This document shows positions 61,830 through 64,000 of a DNA stretch of 64,000 bases, one piece after another. The notes beneath the pieces are model-generated. The model ran no database searches and was not told the DNA's origin. It was given only the letters and a program-made list of their open reading frames with translations. This DNA comes from Candidatus Paracaedibacter symbiosus (GTDB taxonomy: Bacteria; Pseudomonadota; Alphaproteobacteria; Paracaedibacterales; Paracaedibacteraceae), in contig NZ_JQAK01000001.1 of assembly GCF_000757605.1 (NCBI RefSeq), positions 1,390,627 through 1,454,626 of the forward strand, given 5' to 3'. Both the position numbers and the translations under genes were made by a program. The first letter of the stretch is position 1. Each line of letters starts with the position of its first letter.

Positions 61830-64000
61830 CTATCTTTCTTCCCTATCAGGCCTGTTTTCCCCTGTTTGCATGCCAAAATGACGCAGCGGCGGGGAAGGAG
61901 GAGTGCTAATAACCGGCCTTTCTAATGGAGGAGCCGGAGGGATGTTGGACGCTCTCCTTAAGGTCGATGAGGGATTTAATCGTTCTTGCTCTCTTAAGCC
62001 CCGGTCTCTCGCTTTTTGAAGAATTTGCCGCTGCTGGTTGAGATCAATATTGAGTGCTTCATACACCTTTTTCCCTTTAGTTGCGCGTGTATTAGAAATG
62101 ACATCTAACTGAGTAGAAGATTCAAAGAGTTCCGTTATGCCTTCAACCATACAAGGTAAACCCTCACGATAGTAGGTAGCCACGAGTTTGTCTAAAAATG
62201 AAATCCGTTTTTTAGTCGAAGGTGGCAATTCATGCTGAGAATTAGTAAGATGCCCATATAATGCTGCAATAAGGCAAGAAGGTAAATTATCTAGCTTCGA
62301 TTTATCCCAATAATCATCAGAAAAGTCCAAAGGATTTCGAGTGAAAAGATTGAGCGACCATTTTAATTTATCTAATCGCTTCTGAGCTAAGGGGTTCTCA
62401 GATAGGAGTGTAATACTTTCTAATTCTTCATAACTCTTGGTTATATTTTCTAAGTATAAGCTATTAATATACTCTACAATTTTGTACTCATAATTTTTAG
62501 CTATTTGATGAATGCGATTTATGTTGTCCTGAGCCGATTGATCTTTCAATGTAACCCCTGCTAATACGGATGCTAAAGCCATATTTATAAAAGGATTGTT
62601 TGGGATCTTCATTGTTTTGATCTCTTTTTCATAGCTAGCGATTTTTTTATAATCACATTGTAAAAGCTCTGTAAAAAGAAAGTCAGTTTTAATGGTATGA
62701 GAGAATGACTTTGCCTTCCCCACTATTTCTTTCGTCTCCGCTGCACTGTAAAAGTCATTGATCACTCTTACTAACCGTTGGCGAAGTGGGCGAAGCGCTT
62801 CAGCATAATATCTCTCTTTGCTCTTCTCCTGTAGTCGAGTGTGGGCTTGTACTGCTACGTCTTTACCTTCTATGATAAGCTCAAGAACTCTCATTCTTCT
62901 GATGTTATCCGCAGACTCTTCTCCTTGTAAAAGCTGGAGATATTCTTGAGAAAGATGGTAATGTTCTACTCGTTCAGCAATTAAATCGATTTGGTTTTGC
63001 TGAGGAACTAGAGAAACACCGTCACTTATATCAACGTAGCCTCTGCCCCATCTATTAGAAAGGGTATCTAATTCTTCGTCTTTTTCATCTACCTTTTGTT
63101 GAGTTTGGCTGAGTTTAACTAATTGTTCTACTAATTCCTCAAGGCTAACTGCTGGCTGATCGATAGGGATAGAAGTCGGTAAAGCTATATTTTCTGGTGT
63201 GGCCTCTATTCGTCTAACTCTTCTTGCTAATTCTTCAAGCATCATTGCCATTCCCGTTTGTGGTGCAGCATTCACTGGTCCTACTGACAAGGAGGGTGAT
63301 GTCAATAATCCACGAGGAAGAGGAGGTGGAGGCGGTGGTGCGCCAACAGTTGGTGCTGGTGGTGGCGGTGGGGGTGGCGCCAATTCAACAACTGACGCAG
63401 AGGAAGGAGTGTCATTTCCTCTGGAGCCGATCCTTCTTTGTAATTCTTTTACCATGCCAGTGTTTTTAGAACTTATAGGTTGGGGGGTGACCGGTATAGG
63501 CGTGGATTTTTCCTCTAAAAGACGCAGTTTATGAAAGGGTTCTTCTTCTTTAAAATGCTCTGTGAATCCGATGCAAACTTCTTCGCTTTTATGCAAGGAT
63601 GTATCTTTATAGAGTAGCTCTGTTTTGGTGAGAATTTGTTCCCAAAAATGTTTAGTTTTACTGGAGGTTTGGAGCGGCTGCAATAAACTACTATTTTGCT
63701 CAAGTACATAACGCAAAGCGAGTAATTCTTGATGAGTTAAGTCTTTCAAATTTAAGCCATGAACAATAAATGTTTCCACATCCTCTTTTACAGCTGGATA
63801 TTTACCAACTATAATTGCGTAAGCCGCGTTATAGACTCGATTATAGGCTTCTTTCAAGTTTTCCACTAACAACTTTTGTTTGTCGGCGTCGAGAGCCTCA
63901 ATTTTATCTTTGATAATTTGAAACTGCTGTTTTAAAAACTTTTCTGACTGGATATTGCGAAGCTGGGCTTTACGTTGCATTTTTTCTTGAGCTTCCAGAA
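61830..64000 (-). CDS. Large polyproline protein, partial (5' end outside window)
   Basis: The frame is open from 61830 to the right edge; a Met at 63980 is possible, but codons before it stay open (LEAQEKMQ), so the gene probably starts beyond the window. The visible 720 residues are mainly helical. Two polyproline blocks, APPPPPPPAPTVGAPPPPPP (about 212-231) and PPAPPLERP near the C-terminus, interrupt it. The first block is flanked by two similar short helices, NTGMVKELQRRIG and QTGMAMMLEELARRVRRI. Such layouts occur in actin-nucleating or formin-like bacterial effectors, but I see no certain WH2 motif. Function unknown. Confidence 0.65.
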   Translation of the reverse strand, partial: LEAQEKMQRKAQLRNIQSEKFLKQQFQIIKDKIEALDADKQKLLVENLKEAYNRVYNAAYAIIVGKYPAVKEDVETFIVHGLNLKDLTHQELLALRYVLEQNSSLLQPLQTSSKTKHFWEQILTKTELLYKDTSLHKSEEVCIGFTEHFKEEEPFHKLRLLEEKSTPIPVTPQPISSKNTGMVKELQRRIGSRGNDTPSSASVVELAPPPPPPPAPTVGAPPPPPPLPRGLLTSPSLSVGPVNAAPQTGMAMMLEELARRVRRIEATPENIALPTSIPIDQPAVSLEELVEQLVKLSQTQQKVDEKDEELDTLSNRWGRGYVDISDGVSLVPQQNQIDLIAERVEHYHLSQEYLQLLQGEESADNIRRMRVLELIIEGKDVAVQAHTRLQEKSKERYYAEALRPLRQRLVRVINDFYSAAETKEIVGKAKSFSHTIKTDFLFTELLQCDYKKIASYEKEIKTMKIPNNPFINMALASVLAGVTLKDQSAQDNINRIHQIAKNYEYKIVEYINSLYLENITKSYEELESITLLSENPLAQKRLDKLKWSLNLFTRNPLDFSDDYWDKSKLDNLPSCLIAALYGHLTNSQHELPPSTKKRISFLDKLVATYYREGLPCMVEGITELFESSTQLDVISNTRATKGKKVYEALNIDLNQQRQILQKARDRGLREQERLNPSSTLRRASNIPPAPPLERPVISTPPSPPLRHFGMQTGENRPDREER

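Noticed and set aside
63199-63534. Gly-rich plus-strand frame
   Set aside because: Antisense shadow of the polyproline block in the large minus-strand gene.

Overview
The window reads as a conserved chromosomal stretch of an AT-rich, small-genome alphaproteobacterium. The heme-operon order hemC-hemD-(Mic60-like)-hemY, the SdhAF4/rpe/heparinase neighbourhood, the cysS-gltX pair and system I Ccm genes are alphaproteobacterial. Many Sec-exported proteins without recognisable family, a decayed glutathione synthetase gene, a nucleoside transporter, a pyrimidine-precursor importer and abundant intergenic repeats suggest a host-associated lineage. I infer a Holosporales-type endosymbiont, but no rRNA or marker tree is available here to prove it.

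Layout. 1-6 kb: 3' part of a heparinase II/III-like gene and rpe (minus), then on the plus strand a 48-codon SdhAF4 gene, a probable toxin/immunity pair and ccmABCDE. 5.8-9.9 kb (minus): heme operon hemC, hemD, a Mic60-like gene and hemY; hemD and hemY are both broken by single-base shifts at homopolymers. 10-17 kb: secreted patatin phospholipase, lytic transglycosylase, Nfu Fe-S carrier, TrmJ, CysS, GltX. 17-22.3 kb: secreted unknown protein, XRE regulator, lnt, comM (yifB), and a gshB pseudogene. 22.3-27.2 kb (plus): secreted unknown, ThiZXY-type ABC importer, miaA, membrane protein. 27.5-31 kb (minus): pal, secreted unknown, NupC. 31-36 kb: rmuC, yebC, ruvC, a LysR regulator divergent from an NTF2-like protein, and a small unknown protein. 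36-42 kb (minus): Asn/Gln-rich secreted protein (also frame-broken), YdcH, ion channel, tolB-tolA-tolR-tolQ, tRNA-Phe, HIT protein. 43-47 kb: hslVU, RMD1/DUF155 protein, squalene-synthase-like protein. 47-64 kb: secreted unknown, glmU-glmS, grpE-dnaK-dnaJ, dapB, glycosyltransferase, dksA, glyQS and the 3' part of a large polyproline protein.

Functional themes are envelope maintenance (Tol-Pal, Lnt, GlmU/GlmS, DapB, lytic transglycosylase), cytochrome c and heme supply (Ccm and hem genes), protein quality control (HslUV, DnaK system) and translation (three aminoacyl-tRNA synthetases, TrmJ, MiaA). No insertion sequence, phage or CRISPR array was seen.

The least ordinary features are: three genes interrupted by one-base shifts at or next to A7/A8 runs; at least two families of intergenic inverted repeats, one nested in the other, that also supply coding ends of neighbouring genes; an orphan toxin/immunity module; a single-domain cation channel with an unusual Asp-Asp-Trp pore motif; and a polyproline protein with an actin-effector-like layout.
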